A stretch of 64,000 nt of DNA from Chlamydiia bacterium. GTDB lineage: Bacteria; Chlamydiota; Chlamydiia; Chlamydiales; GCA-2402025. The DNA lies in NCBI GenBank assembly GCA_030427725.1, contig JAUICV010000001.1:1-64000 (forward strand), written 5' to 3'. The translations under genes and the position numbers were made by a program. Within the stretch, counting starts at the first letter, position 1; each line of letters begins with the position of its first letter. The notes under the pieces were generated by a model. It was given only the letters and a program-made list of their open reading frames with translations. It was not told the DNA's origin and searched no databases. This document shows positions 51,275 to 61,054 of this stretch, in pieces.

Positions 51275-53779
51275 CTTATCTGAGGCTTCTACTAGATCTT
51301 TAGTTTCAGAAACCTCTTTCACATCAGATGTTTTGAAGTTGATTTCATCGCCCTCTACAACGCAGTCTAGGTTTTTCCCACCAGATGGATCTTTTAAAAC
51401 CATTTCAGCTAAAGGATCTTCGAGATATCTTTCTATAGCTCTACGAAGTGGTCTAGCTCCCATTTCTGGTTGATAGCTTTTATCAACTAAAAAGACTTTA
51501 GACTCTTGAGAAAGATTTAGATGGATGTCTTTAGCTTTAAGTCTGTTTTGCAGTTTTGCAACTTCTAAATCTATTACATGGGTTAGAAGTTCTTTGTCTA
51601 GCGCCCTAAAGATCACGGTGTTATCAAGTCTGTTGATAAACTCTGGCTTGAAGTGTTTTTTCACAGCACGATCAATTTTTTCCTGCATGGTTTTAAAATC
51701 AGGCATGCCTTCGGTCACACCAAAACCAACCTCTGTGGTTCTTCTGATTAGATCGGATCCTAGATTGGAAGTTAAGATAATTACTGTATTTCTAAAATCG
51801 ATCTTTCTTCCAAAAGAATCTGTTAGCCTTCCTTCTTCAAGAATTTGAAGTAAGATGTTCATGACATCAGGATGGGCTTTTTCTATCTCATCGAATAAAA
51901 CAACTGAGTAAGGTCTTTGACGAACTCTTTCTGTTAGCTGGCCACCTTCTTCATGACCTACATATCCCGGAGGAGAACCTGTCATTCTTGAGACAGCAAA
52001 TTTTTCCATGTACTCTGACATATCAACTTGAATCAGAGCGTCTTCTCCACCGAAAAGATGTTTAGCTAGCTGTCTTGCTAACAATGTTTTGCCAACACCT
52101 GTAGGGCCTAAAAATAGAAATGCTCCGATAGGGCGATTGGGGTCTTTGATGTCAGCTCGTGAGCGTCTTATTGCTCTGCAGACTATTTTTACCGCATCAG
52201 CTTGCCCAATCACTTCTGTTTGAAGAGTTTCTTCCATTTTAAGTATTTTAGCTGTTTCACCCTCAGTTAATCTTGTGACAGGAATACCAGTTTGTTTTGC
52301 TACAATATGGGCTACATCGTCCTCATCTACTATAACTTTGTGCTCTTCCTTATTTTTCTCCCACTCAGCTTTGAGGTTTTGGTGATGTTCTCTTAAGTTC
52401 TTTTCTGTATCTCGGAGCTTGGCAGCTTTTTCATATTCTTGCTTGCCAATAGCACCTTCTTTAGCATTTTTTAATTCTTCAATTTCATTTTCTAGTTGAG
52501 TGATTTCTGTTGGTTGATGGAGAACAGAAATTCTAGCTCTAGCTCCAGCTTCATCAATTAAATCGATAGCCTTATCTGGTAAAAATCTACCAGTAATATA
52601 TCGATCAGATAAAAAGACTGCGGATGAAATAGCTTCATCAGTATAGGCGCACTTGTGATGCTCTTCATATTTCAGCTTTAATCCTTTTAAGATCTCTTCT
52701 GATTCTGAAATATTTGGAGGGGAAACTGTGATTTTTTGGAATCTCCGTTCTAATGCGGCGTCTTTTTCAATGTGTTTTCTGTATTCATCAATGGTTGTTG
52801 CTCCAATGATTTGAATCTCGCCTCTAGATAGAGCAGGCTTTAAGATGTTAGATGCATCTATAGCTCCCTCTGCAGCTCCAGCGCCAACTATCGTGTGAAG
52901 CTCATCAATGAAAAGTAAAATGTTTCCATTTTTCTTGATCTCATCCATGACAGCTTTAATGCGCTCTTCAAACTGACCGCGGTACTTTGTTCCTGCAATC
53001 ATAAGTGTTAAATCTAAAGCTATTAAACGTTTATTTGCTAAATGATCGGGAACGTCTCCATTTATGATTGCATGGGCTAATCCCTCAACAATAGCTGTTT
53101 TACCAACTCCCGCTTCACCAATAAGAACAGGGTTATTTTTTCTTCTTCGGCAAAGAATTAATGTAAGTCTTTCAACTTCTTGCTTACGACCAATGACAGG
53201 ATCTAATTTAGATTCTTTGCAAAGCTCAGTTAGGTCATGACCATAAGCTTTCAGAGCTGGCATTTTGTCGCTTCCCATGCCAGGAGGTTTTTCTTGAGCT
53301 CTTTGGGAAGGAGTCATGCCCATAGGAGGAAGTTGTAAATTAAACGTTTCAAGTTCCTTTAGGACCTCTTTTCTAACCTCTTTTAAATTGATGTTCAGAT
53401 TTTCTAAAATCTGAGCGGCTACTCCATCTGTTTGTCTAAGGAGGGCTAATAGTAAATGCTCAGTGCCGACATAGTTGTGGTTTAGAGCAGCAGCTTCCTC
53501 GTTTGAGAATTCAAAAACTTTCTTAACCTTTCCGGTTAGAGCAGGATCGCCATAAACTTGAATTTCAGGACCAAATCCTACGAGCCGTTCGACTTCGGAT
53601 AGAACGGTTTCGTAATCAATGTTGAGATTTCGTAAAACATTAACAGCTATGCCTTGACCAAGCTTAAGAAGACCAAGGAGTACATGCTCAGTCCCTAAAT
53701 AATTATGGTTCAGTCTTTGAGCTTCTTTTTTAGCAAGTTTGATAACTTGTTTTGCTCGGTTGGTAAACTTGTCAAACAT
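51260..53779 (-). CDS. clpC: ATP-dependent Clp protease ATP-binding subunit ClpC
   Basis: The 839-aa AAA+ unfoldase has two N-terminal Clp repeats ('[15 protein letters not shown]', '[15 protein letters not shown]'), a first ATPase domain with Walker A '[13 protein letters not shown]' and '[18 protein letters not shown]', a UVR-containing middle domain and a second ATPase domain with '[14 protein letters not shown]' and '[11 protein letters not shown]'. It feeds substrates to ClpP. The ClpP-binding loop region is in the second ATPase domain. Chlamydia also has clpC next to lplA. Confidence 0.96.
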   Translation of the reverse strand: MFDKFTNRAKQVIKLAKKEAQRLNHNYLGTEHVLLGLLKLGQGIAVNVLRNLNIDYETVLSEVERLVGFGPEIQVYGDPALTGKVKKVFEFSNEEAAALNHNYVGTEHLLLALLRQTDGVAAQILENLNINLKEVRKEVLKELETFNLQLPPMGMTPSQRAQEKPPGMGSDKMPALKAYGHDLTELCKESKLDPVIGRKQEVERLTLILCRRRKNNPVLIGEAGVGKTAIVEGLAHAIINGDVPDHLANKRLIALDLTLMIAGTKYRGQFEERIKAVMDEIKKNGNILLFIDELHTIVGAGAAEGAIDASNILKPALSRGEIQIIGATTIDEYRKHIEKDAALERRFQKITVSPPNISESEEILKGLKLKYEEHHKCAYTDEAISSAVFLSDRYITGRFLPDKAIDLIDEAGARARISVLHQPTEITQLENEIEELKNAKEGAIGKQEYEKAAKLRDTEKNLREHHQNLKAEWEKNKEEHKVIVDEDDVAHIVAKQTGIPVTRLTEGETAKILKMEETLQTEVIGQADAVKIVCRAIRRSRADIKDPNRPIGAFLFLGPTGVGKTLLARQLAKHLFGGEDALIQVDMSEYMEKFAVSRMTGSPPGYVGHEEGGQLTERVRQRPYSVVLFDEIEKAHPDVMNILLQILEEGRLTDSFGRKIDFRNTVIILTSNLGSDLIRRTTEVGFGVTEGMPDFKTMQEKIDRAVKKHFKPEFINRLDNTVIFRALDKELLTHVIDLEVAKLQNRLKAKDIHLNLSQESKVFLVDKSYQPEMGARPLRRAIERYLEDPLAEMVLKDPSGGKNLDCVVEGDEINFKTSDVKEVSETKDLVEASDKSKKE

Positions 53780-53976
53780 TATGATCCTAAATTAAGAATT
53801 TTTAACTAATTAAAATTTAATGGGTTACTTATCATATCAAGAAATTAGGTTTCTTGCTACTTCAATTTCATTCTATGTAGCGAGGTTATTTTTGTAAATT
53901 AACCTAAAAAACCTTTTACAAGTTGCAAAGCTTAAATATTTTATGGTATTTTTCTGTTAACTAATTAGGAAAAATT

Positions 53977-54690
53977 ATGAATTTTAAGCTGATTGAAACT
54001 CCAAAAATGCTAGCTCAAGATCTCATGGATCTAGATAAAAAGCTTTTGGATAATCTTGATCCAAAAGGTCCTGCTTATCTTCACTTATACGATTGGGATG
54101 GACCAAGTATCACTTATGGATATTTTATCAATCAAAACAAAACTTTGAATGAAAATGGTCTTAAAAAATGGGGAATACATACTGGTAGAAGACCCACCGG
54201 TGGAGGAGTAACGATTCATCTATCAGATCTGGCCTTTTCCGTTTTAGTTCCTGAGTCGCATGAAGGGTATCATGAAAAAACTTTAGATAACTATTTATAT
54301 ATTAATCAGATAGTTAAAAAGGCGATAAAAAATTTCATGAAAAGTAGTGGGCTAAATTTGCTAAAAGTTGATTCAGCAGGGCTTGATTTGCATTGTCAAA
54401 ATTATTGTATGGCGAAACCAACGATCTATGATGTCATGCTAGAGGGGAAAAAAGTTGCTGGGGCTGCACAAAGAAAGAAAAAGCGAGGCTTTTTACATCA
54501 GGGAACCATTTCAATAGCAATTCCTAAGATGGAAATTTTAAAGGATATTTTGCCACAAGAGAACAGAGTTCTGGAGGCTATGATGGCTAATAGTTTTACT
54601 TTTCTTGGAGTGGATTATTCTGAAGAAGAGTTAAATCAAGCTAGAGCTGTTCTAAGACGGTGTTTAAAAGAGGCTTTTTTGGGGAGTTGA
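53977..54690 (+). CDS. lplA: Lipoate-protein ligase A-type enzyme
   Basis: The 237-aa protein belongs to the BPL/LplA fold: 'SITYGYF', 'GRRPTGGGVTIHLSDLAFSV' with the Arg-Arg-x-x-Gly-Gly-Gly signature, and 'LEGKKVAGAAQRKKKRGFLHQGTI' with the catalytic lysine. It attaches lipoate (or octanoate) to carrier domains. GcvH, a lipoyl carrier protein, is 4.6 kb downstream. There is no C-terminal accessory domain, as in short LplA/LipM types, so donor use is unclear. AGGAAAA precedes the ATG. Confidence 0.92.
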   Translation: MNFKLIETPKMLAQDLMDLDKKLLDNLDPKGPAYLHLYDWDGPSITYGYFINQNKTLNENGLKKWGIHTGRRPTGGGVTIHLSDLAFSVLVPESHEGYHEKTLDNYLYINQIVKKAIKNFMKSSGLNLLKVDSAGLDLHCQNYCMAKPTIYDVMLEGKKVAGAAQRKKKRGFLHQGTISIAIPKMEILKDILPQENRVLEAMMANSFTFLGVDYSEEELNQARAVLRRCLKEAFLGS

Positions 54691-54758
54691 AATCTCTGAA
54701 AAAAAAAGGTAAACTTTTCCAAAATTATATCATCACACGATCAAGTAAGGGTTTATAA

Positions 54759-56261
54759 ATGGGCAAGACGCAAAAGGTAGCCATATCTCCGACACGAGAA
54801 GAAGATTACGCAGAATGGTATCAACAAGTAATCAAAGCTTCTGATTTAGCGGAGCATTCACCAGTTAGAGGTTGTATGGTGATCAAGCCCTGGGGGTATA
54901 GACTCTGGGAAAAAATAAAAGAATCACTGGATAAGAAATTCAAAGAAACAGGTCATGAAAATGCCTATTTTCCTCTGTTCATCCCTTTAAGTTATCTTCA
55001 GAAAGAAGCCGAGCATGTGGAAGGATTCGCGAAAGAATGCGCAGTTGTGACACATCATAAATTAGAAAAATCCAGTTCGGGAGAGCTAGTTCCTTCAGGA
55101 GAATTAGAAGAACCTTTAGTTGTTAGACCAACTTCAGAAATGATTATTGGCGAATCATTTTCTAGATGGATTGAGTCGTATAGAGATCTACCACTAAAGT
55201 TAAATCAGTGGGCTAATATTGTTAGATGGGAAATGCGAACAAGGCTTTTCCTTAGAACAGCGGAGATTCTTTGGCAAGAAGGGCATACAGCTCATGCGAC
55301 GAAAGAAGAGGCTGTAGAGGAAACAAATCAGATGCTTGATATCTATGTAGAGATATCTGAAAAACTATTAGCTATTCCAGTAATCAAGGGTCAGAAAAGT
55401 GAAAGAGAAAAATTTCCAGGGGCAGATACAACTCTATGCTTTGAGGCGATGATGCAAGATGGCAAAGCTCTTCAGATGGGGACCTCTCACTTTTTAGGTC
55501 AGAACTTTTCTAAAGCTGCAGACATCACTTTCACAGATCAAGAGGGGAAACTACAGCATGCTTGGACTACTTCATGGGGCGTTACAACAAGGCTTATAGG
55601 TGCGATCATAATGACTCACTCTGATGATAATGGATTGATTTTACCTCCAAGAGTCGCTTCGGCTCACGTTGTAATTATACCTTTTATTCCCAAAAATGGA
55701 GATAAAGAAAGTATTTGCGAGTACTGTGAAAAACTGAAACAGCAAATTTCTAGTGTAAACTATCACGGATCCACTTTGGATGTGAAGGTCGATGATCGTG
55801 ATTTAAGAAGTGGAGAAAAAGCGTGGCAGTGGATCAAGAAAGGTGTTCCTCTAAGGATTGAAGTTGGCCCTAAAGAAATGGAAGCTAACAAGGTCTCACT
55901 GTTTAAGAGAACAGAAGATCCTAAGCAAAGACATGAACTGTCTGAAAAAGAGGTCACATCTAAACTTTCAGATATTTTAGATGATATACAAAAGGAGCTT
56001 TTTGCTCGGGCAAAAGGCCGTTTAAACTCTCAAACAAAAGAGATCAATTCAAAAGAAGAATTTTACGAATATTTTAAACAGAAAAACCCAGGTTTTGCGT
56101 TAGTTCATTATAATCCAGATCATTCGTTTGAAGAAAAAATTCAGCAAGATTTAGGTGTTACTGTAAGGTGCATTCCTCTCGAGAAGAAGAAAGAAAAAGG
56201 GATTTGCCCATTTTCTAATCAAGAAAGCTCTCAGAGAGTGATTTATGCAAAATCATATTAA
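54759..56261 (+). CDS. proS: Prolyl-tRNA synthetase, eukaryote/archaea type (no INS editing domain)
   Basis: The 500-aa class II synthetase matches the archaeal/eukaryotic ProRS group: 'REEDYAEWYQQVI', 'SPVRGCMVIKPWGY', 'ETGHENAYFPLFIP', 'HVEGFAKECAVVTHH', 'RLFLRTAEILWQEGHTAHAT', 'GTSHFLGQNFSKA' and 'TTSWGVTTRLIGA', plus the extra C-terminal domain ending in tyrosine. The bacterial editing insertion between motifs 2 and 3 is lacking, and the length (500 rather than about 570) agrees. As I recall, Chlamydiaceae have the bacterial type, so this may be a transferred or alternative gene. It stands alone with no clear promoter. Confidence 0.95.
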   Translation: MGKTQKVAISPTREEDYAEWYQQVIKASDLAEHSPVRGCMVIKPWGYRLWEKIKESLDKKFKETGHENAYFPLFIPLSYLQKEAEHVEGFAKECAVVTHHKLEKSSSGELVPSGELEEPLVVRPTSEMIIGESFSRWIESYRDLPLKLNQWANIVRWEMRTRLFLRTAEILWQEGHTAHATKEEAVEETNQMLDIYVEISEKLLAIPVIKGQKSEREKFPGADTTLCFEAMMQDGKALQMGTSHFLGQNFSKAADITFTDQEGKLQHAWTTSWGVTTRLIGAIIMTHSDDNGLILPPRVASAHVVIIPFIPKNGDKESICEYCEKLKQQISSVNYHGSTLDVKVDDRDLRSGEKAWQWIKKGVPLRIEVGPKEMEANKVSLFKRTEDPKQRHELSEKEVTSKLSDILDDIQKELFARAKGRLNSQTKEINSKEEFYEYFKQKNPGFALVHYNPDHSFEEKIQQDLGVTVRCIPLEKKKEKGICPFSNQESSQRVIYAKSY

Positions 56262-56349
56262 AGATCATTCGCTTTACTTATTCGAAATTATTTGATAACG
56301 TCCGCTTGCTTAAAAGTTGGATCTAGTCCCATTGCATATAGGTGTGAAA

Positions 56350-58665
56350 ATGTTGAATATACTTAGAAAATATCAAAAAACTGTGTTTGCTATTGTTACT
56401 GCAGCGCTTATGGTTTCTATTTCGTTTTTCGGTTCTTACAGCGCATTTTTGAATAAACCCACAAAAGAAAAAGATTTTATTATTGGTACAGCCATTGACG
56501 GCTCGACAATAAACCATTCGGAGATCGAAAAAATCGGACGCTTTATAGTTTCAGATGCTCATGATATAGACGCTAGAGAGCAAGGTAGACTCCCAAATAT
56601 CTTCAATGATGGTTTAATCCGAAAAGATTTTTTTGAAAGTGATATAGCTATAATGCTTATGCAAGCTTACTTTGATGATCTAAAAAAAGACTTAAGTGAA
56701 AGACTTGAAAAACAAAAGAAATTTCGTCCTTACTCTCATCCCGAAGCTGCATTTTTGTCGGCAGAAAATATTTGGGCGCAGTTTATCCCATCACTTTCTC
56801 AAAACCTTGCAAAGTTAAAAAGCGATGAGTTTAAAGTGTCTAAAGAAACGGTTCCAACTTTGGTTTCGCTTTACCTAGAAAGCTCAAAGTTCCCAGCCTA
56901 TCATTTGAGACGGTTTTTAAGTTATCAAGAAAGCCAATATCAGTGGGTGAGAAAAGATCCTTATTTAAGATCGGGAGATCTCTCCTTATTTTATTTCCAT
57001 TCGTTTGAAGATTGGTTCGGTAAAAATTTTCTAAACTTGATCTCTCAAGTTGTCCACAATGCATCTATCTTTGCAAAAAATAAAGGGTACATGGTTACAA
57101 AAGAAGAGTCCAAATCTGATCTTCTTAGAAATGGCTATGAGGCATTAAAGTCCGCAAAGCAAGAAGGAGAAGAAGTTACAGCTGAAATTTTAACTAAATA
57201 CTGGAGAGAGCAATTAGCTTTTCTGAGAATGACAGAATCAGAGGCTATAGAAGTTTGGCAAAAGGTCTTACTTTCTAGAAAATTGTTAAGTGATTATGGG
57301 AAAAGTATTTTTTTAGATAGGCTTCCTTATGAAAATTTTCATGAGTACGCTTCTGAGTTTATCAAAGCGGATATATATACGCTTCCAGATGAGCTCAAGC
57401 TATCAGATTTCGAAAGCTTAATGAGTTATGAAACATACAATAGAGCGACTAGAAAAATCGTAAAAGGGTATGATTTCGGGGATATGTTTCAACTTGAAAA
57501 AATTAAAAAAACGTATCCAGAGCTTGTTTATAAAGAGTATAAGTTAAGCGTTTCACAAGTTTCAAAAGAGCAGGTTGCAACACAAATTTGTATAAAAAAA
57601 ATGCTCGATTGGCAAACAAGTGATGCAAATTGGAAAGCAATTTGCATAGAGTGTCCGGAGTTAAATGAAAATAGTCCAAAAGAAATGGAATCTAGATTGG
57701 CGGCTTTGGACTCTCTTCCAGTTGAAAAGAGAGATCATATCGATGCCTTTTCAAGAAAATCAATGGCTTCATCAAATCAAGAGTTGATTAAGTTGAGTTT
57801 GAGTCAGGTTGACTCGACTGAAAAAAATCTAAAGGTTTCAACGGTAGAGGGTGAGTCATCTTTAATAGGGGTTAACTTAACTAAAGATTTTATTGCTCTT
57901 CTTGATAAAGCAGCAGCGCAAGACCAAAATGCTAGTGCTAAATTAGCTCTTTACTCGCAGGATCAGGAAACATTTTATAGTATTAAAGTGATCGGAAGGG
58001 ATCCAGAGTTGAAACTCTATAGTTATAAAGAGGCCTTGAATCAAGGAATTGTTGAAAAACTTTTAGATAAAAAGCTTAAGGCGTCTCTTGTTTTGGCAAA
58101 AGAAGCGTATCCTACAGAGTTTCTTGATGAAGAAGGTAAGGAAAAAGATTTTGATTCTGTGAAAACAGTCATAGGAAAATTTGTCTTTAAAAACCTATTG
58201 AGTGCTATCGATCGTGATTATAGTAAAGTTTACGATAAAAAGAAAAAGACAGATCAATCATTAGATTTTTATGCAAAACATAGATTTTTAAGTCTTGTAA
58301 ATTCCAAGAAAGAAGATATCTTGAGAGGAAATCGAGAGCTATTTGGTGGATACGAAATGGCCAAAGAGCACAAAGATATTTATAGAAAAGATAGCCAAGA
58401 GTTTGTAGATGATAGCTCCTTTTTGATGAATCAAGGAGATGTTTCAGTGATTACGTCATTAGATTCTGGGGACTTGGTATTTTTCCAGTTAACAGAAAAA
58501 CCGTCTCAAGATCTTTCTAACATTAGTAAGTCTGTGATTGAAGGCCGGTCGTTAATTGTTGAAGACGCAAAGCGTCATTTAATGTCGGAATTCTTACAGA
58601 AATTAGAGGCGTCAGATAGTATTCATCTTGGCACTTTCAAAGCTATAAAAGCTAAAGAAGCGTAA
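56350..58665 (+). CDS. Membrane-anchored PpiD/SurA-N-like periplasmic protein
   Basis: The 771-aa product starts with a short basic segment and one membrane helix (about residues 9-33, 'MLNILRKYQKTVFAIVTAAL'), then 'IGTAIDGSTINHSEIEKIGR', which resembles the 'xVNGxxIxxxE' start of PpiD/SurA chaperone domains. The long rest is helical and hydrophilic; no parvulin isomerase domain is recognisable. It is probably anchored in the inner membrane and faces the periplasm, perhaps as an outer-membrane protein chaperone. An upstream in-frame TTG at 56317 was rejected because AGGTG at 56340 fits the ATG at 56350. The next gene follows 5 bases later. Confidence 0.75.
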   Translation: MLNILRKYQKTVFAIVTAALMVSISFFGSYSAFLNKPTKEKDFIIGTAIDGSTINHSEIEKIGRFIVSDAHDIDAREQGRLPNIFNDGLIRKDFFESDIAIMLMQAYFDDLKKDLSERLEKQKKFRPYSHPEAAFLSAENIWAQFIPSLSQNLAKLKSDEFKVSKETVPTLVSLYLESSKFPAYHLRRFLSYQESQYQWVRKDPYLRSGDLSLFYFHSFEDWFGKNFLNLISQVVHNASIFAKNKGYMVTKEESKSDLLRNGYEALKSAKQEGEEVTAEILTKYWREQLAFLRMTESEAIEVWQKVLLSRKLLSDYGKSIFLDRLPYENFHEYASEFIKADIYTLPDELKLSDFESLMSYETYNRATRKIVKGYDFGDMFQLEKIKKTYPELVYKEYKLSVSQVSKEQVATQICIKKMLDWQTSDANWKAICIECPELNENSPKEMESRLAALDSLPVEKRDHIDAFSRKSMASSNQELIKLSLSQVDSTEKNLKVSTVEGESSLIGVNLTKDFIALLDKAAAQDQNASAKLALYSQDQETFYSIKVIGRDPELKLYSYKEALNQGIVEKLLDKKLKASLVLAKEAYPTEFLDEEGKEKDFDSVKTVIGKFVFKNLLSAIDRDYSKVYDKKKKTDQSLDFYAKHRFLSLVNSKKEDILRGNRELFGGYEMAKEHKDIYRKDSQEFVDDSSFLMNQGDVSVITSLDSGDLVFFQLTEKPSQDLSNISKSVIEGRSLIVEDAKRHLMSEFLQKLEASDSIHLGTFKAIKAKEA

Positions 58666-58670
58666 GGTTT

Positions 58671-59315
58671 ATGCATCCGATTGAGCAGGCAGAGCCTTTT
58701 GTGATGGCTCAGTTTTTTCAAGTGTATTTTGATATGGCTAAAGCAAAAACTCTTCCTGCGAAAAAAAAATACCAAAAACCTTTTCTTTTGCCGGATACGT
58801 CAGATCTTCTTTTAGAAGATCGGTTTGCAGATGTATCTTCTTGTTACAACGGTAATGGAATAGGGGTGTCTATACTCGTAAATAAACCATTCGAAGATGT
58901 AAGTTTCCCTCAGGTTACGTATGGAGATTCTCTAGAGCTTTTCATTGATACTAGAGATTTAAAATCTGCCAGAATTTTACATAAATTCTGTCACCATTTC
59001 GTGTTCTTTCCCAAAGATGTTGCAGGAGTTCAGGCGATGGAGCTTACTAAATTCAGAGGCGATGACACACATGAGCTTTGTCAGTCTTCAGATTTGCATG
59101 TGAGCACTACATTTCATAAAAAATCTTATGAAATGGATGTTTGGATAGACCAAAAAGCCCTTTTTGGCTTCGATCCTTCAAGATTTGACAGACTTGGATT
59201 TTCGTATCGGATAAATCAAAAAAAAGGTGAATCTCAACACTTTAATGTATCTTCCAAAGATGCTACATTCGAAAAGCATCCAAATTTATGGGGCACTTTT
59301 AATTTACTGAGCTAG
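58671..59315 (+). CDS. CBM9/DOMON-like hypothetical protein
   Basis: The 214-aa product has no signal peptide. Its strand pattern 'ADVSSCYNGNGIGVSILVNKPF', 'GDSLELFIDTRDLKSA', 'FCHHFVFFPKDV', 'YEMDVWIDQKALFGFDP' and 'LGFSYRINQ' resembles the carbohydrate-binding module 9 / DOMON beta-sandwich, in which 'DSxELFxD' and 'W-I' strands recur. That fold call is inference. It lies between the PpiD-like gene and gcvH with short gaps, so it is likely in one transcript. I recall an unknown gene next to gcvH in Chlamydia, possibly the same one. Confidence 0.75.
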   Translation: MHPIEQAEPFVMAQFFQVYFDMAKAKTLPAKKKYQKPFLLPDTSDLLLEDRFADVSSCYNGNGIGVSILVNKPFEDVSFPQVTYGDSLELFIDTRDLKSARILHKFCHHFVFFPKDVAGVQAMELTKFRGDDTHELCQSSDLHVSTTFHKKSYEMDVWIDQKALFGFDPSRFDRLGFSYRINQKKGESQHFNVSSKDATFEKHPNLWGTFNLLS

Positions 59316-59328
59316 GAGCTAGATCTAT

Positions 59329-59691
59329 ATGAAGTATACCGAAACACATGAGTGGGTTAAGGTTGATATTGATGGGGCAACAGTAGGGATTACTCGGTTT
59401 GCTTTGAAAGAGCTAGGAGAAATTGTTTATGTAGAGCTCCCAGCGGTGAATTCTAAATTAAAGTCTGGTGACGAAGCCGTTGTTCTAGAATCAACAAAAG
59501 CTGCTGCAGATATTTACAGTCCAGTATCAGGCGTTGTTACGGAGGTTAATAGCAAGCTCACAGAAGATTTGTCTCTCATTAATGAAGCTCCAGAAACAGC
59601 TGGTTGGCTTTTCAAGGTGAAGTTAGATGACGCTACAGAGCTAGAAAAACTGTACAACGAAGATGGTTACTCAGAGCTTATTGAAAGTTAA
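59329..59691 (+). CDS. gcvH: Glycine cleavage system H-like lipoyl carrier protein
   Basis: The 120-aa protein has the GcvH pattern: 'ETHEWVKVDIDGATVGIT', 'LGEIVYVELPAV', the lipoylated lysine Lys57 in 'LESTKAAADIYSPVSG', and 'GWLFKVKL'. In glycine cleavage it carries the aminomethyl group among GcvP, GcvT and Lpd. No gcvP or gcvT is in the window; chlamydial GcvH with LplA has been linked to general lipoate relay. It overlaps nqrE by 4 bases at the 3' ends. Confidence 0.95.
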   Translation: MKYTETHEWVKVDIDGATVGITRFALKELGEIVYVELPAVNSKLKSGDEAVVLESTKAAADIYSPVSGVVTEVNSKLTEDLSLINEAPETAGWLFKVKLDDATELEKLYNEDGYSELIES

Positions 59692-60413
59692 GCCTTATTA
59701 CTTTTATCTGATGGAACGTTCTCTTTTAATGTAACGATCTCAGGAGAAGTGTCATCAAAAGAAACTTTGTCTAAGCTAATTCCAGTAAACCCCATAAACG
59801 CTAAAGCCATTAAGCCTGTCATAATAAAGGTGATTCCCATTCCTCTGAGTCCTGGGACGATATTTGAATAACTGATTTTTTCTCGAATCGCTGCTATTAA
59901 AGCTATAGCTAGCCACCAGCCGATTCCAGTTGATGCTACATAGACAAGATTAGGAACAAAAGGATACTCCCTAACTGTTGCAAAGAGAGAAGCTCCCAAA
60001 ATAGCGCAGTTAACGGTAATTAACGGTAGAAACATTCCAAGGGCTCTGTAAAGCGCTGGGGAGAATTTGTCGATTATAATTTCTAGGACTTGTACAAAAG
60101 CTGCGATAACAGAAATATAAATTAAGAATTCTAAAAATCCTAAATTTATATTTTGTACATCAAGACCAAAAATCTTTAGCCAGGATAAGGCGCCTTGCCC
60201 TGTGATGAATTTTCTGACAAACCAATTAAGTACACCAGAAAAAGTCATAACAACAAAAACTGCTTGGCCAAGTCCGTTTGCTGTTTTCAAACGATTTGAA
60301 CATGCTAAATAAGAGCACATTCCAAGGAAGTTAAACAGCAAGATATTTTGAATAAAAATAGCTTGGATAGAAAGTCCTAAAAGATTGATGGCGTGATAGG
60401 GGCCCATCCACAT
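59688..60413 (-). CDS. nqrE: Na+-translocating NADH:quinone reductase subunit E
   Basis: The 241-aa membrane protein has six helices and NqrE motifs 'IQNILLFNFLGMCSYLACS' and 'LPLITVNCAILGASLF', with the paired Cys positions that help hold the membrane-embedded iron centre with NqrD. It is about 40 residues longer than usual NqrE (about 200), with a polar C-terminal tail. AAAGGAG precedes the ATG. It is the last gene of nqrBCDE, three bases after nqrD. Confidence 0.95.
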   Translation of the reverse strand: MWMGPYHAINLLGLSIQAIFIQNILLFNFLGMCSYLACSNRLKTANGLGQAVFVVMTFSGVLNWFVRKFITGQGALSWLKIFGLDVQNINLGFLEFLIYISVIAAFVQVLEIIIDKFSPALYRALGMFLPLITVNCAILGASLFATVREYPFVPNLVYVASTGIGWWLAIALIAAIREKISYSNIVPGLRGMGITFIMTGLMALAFMGFTGISLDKVSFDDTSPEIVTLKENVPSDKSNKA

Positions 60414-60416
60414 AAT

Positions 60417-61049
60417 TTATGACTCCTTTTTATTTTGTATGATATTTGCAAGCCATATCATCCCACCAAGAATGAAAAATGCAGAAGGGGGTAAGGCCAT
60501 TAAATTTGAGTTTTGATAGAGGTCTGGATGTGTGGCACTTGCATACCAACTCTCTGGGATAATTCTATAATTTAACAGTGTACCAAAGCCAAATAGTTCT
60601 CGGATAACTCCAACGACAAGTAAAACCCATGAATAACCAAGTGCGGCTCCAATTCCATCTAAAAATGCAGGAATAGGAGGTACGTTTCTAGCCATGCTTT
60701 CCGCTCTTCCCATCACAATACAGTTAGTGATAATAAGACCGACAAAGACAGATAAAGTCTTAGACATTTCAAAATCATAAGCTTTTAAAAACTCATCAAC
60801 AATGATGACAAAAAGAGATATGATGGCAAGTTGGGCTATCATCCGAACACTATCGGGTGTGATTTTCCTAATTAAGGAGACAAAGAGGCAGGAAAAACCG
60901 GTTACAAAGGTAACTGCTATACCCATTGTTAGAGCGACACTTACTTTAATCGTCACAGCTAATGCTGAACAAATTCCTAACACTGCGATAAGAATTTGAT
61001 TGTTGTCCCAAAGTGGATCTTTTAAATATGAAAGAGTTTTTTTTGCCAT
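60417..61049 (-). CDS. nqrD: Na+-translocating NADH:quinone reductase subunit D
   Basis: The 210-aa protein is homologous to NqrE by family and has six helices; '[20 protein letters not shown]' and '[13 protein letters not shown]' hold the cysteines of the intramembrane iron site. Length fits the family. It sits between nqrC and nqrE with gaps of 3-5 bases. Confidence 0.96.
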   Translation of the reverse strand: MAKKTLSYLKDPLWDNNQILIAVLGICSALAVTIKVSVALTMGIAVTFVTGFSCLFVSLIRKITPDSVRMIAQLAIISLFVIIVDEFLKAYDFEMSKTLSVFVGLIITNCIVMGRAESMARNVPPIPAFLDGIGAALGYSWVLLVVGVIRELFGFGTLLNYRIIPESWYASATHPDLYQNSNLMALPPSAFFILGGMIWLANIIQNKKES

Positions 61050-61054
61050 AAATG

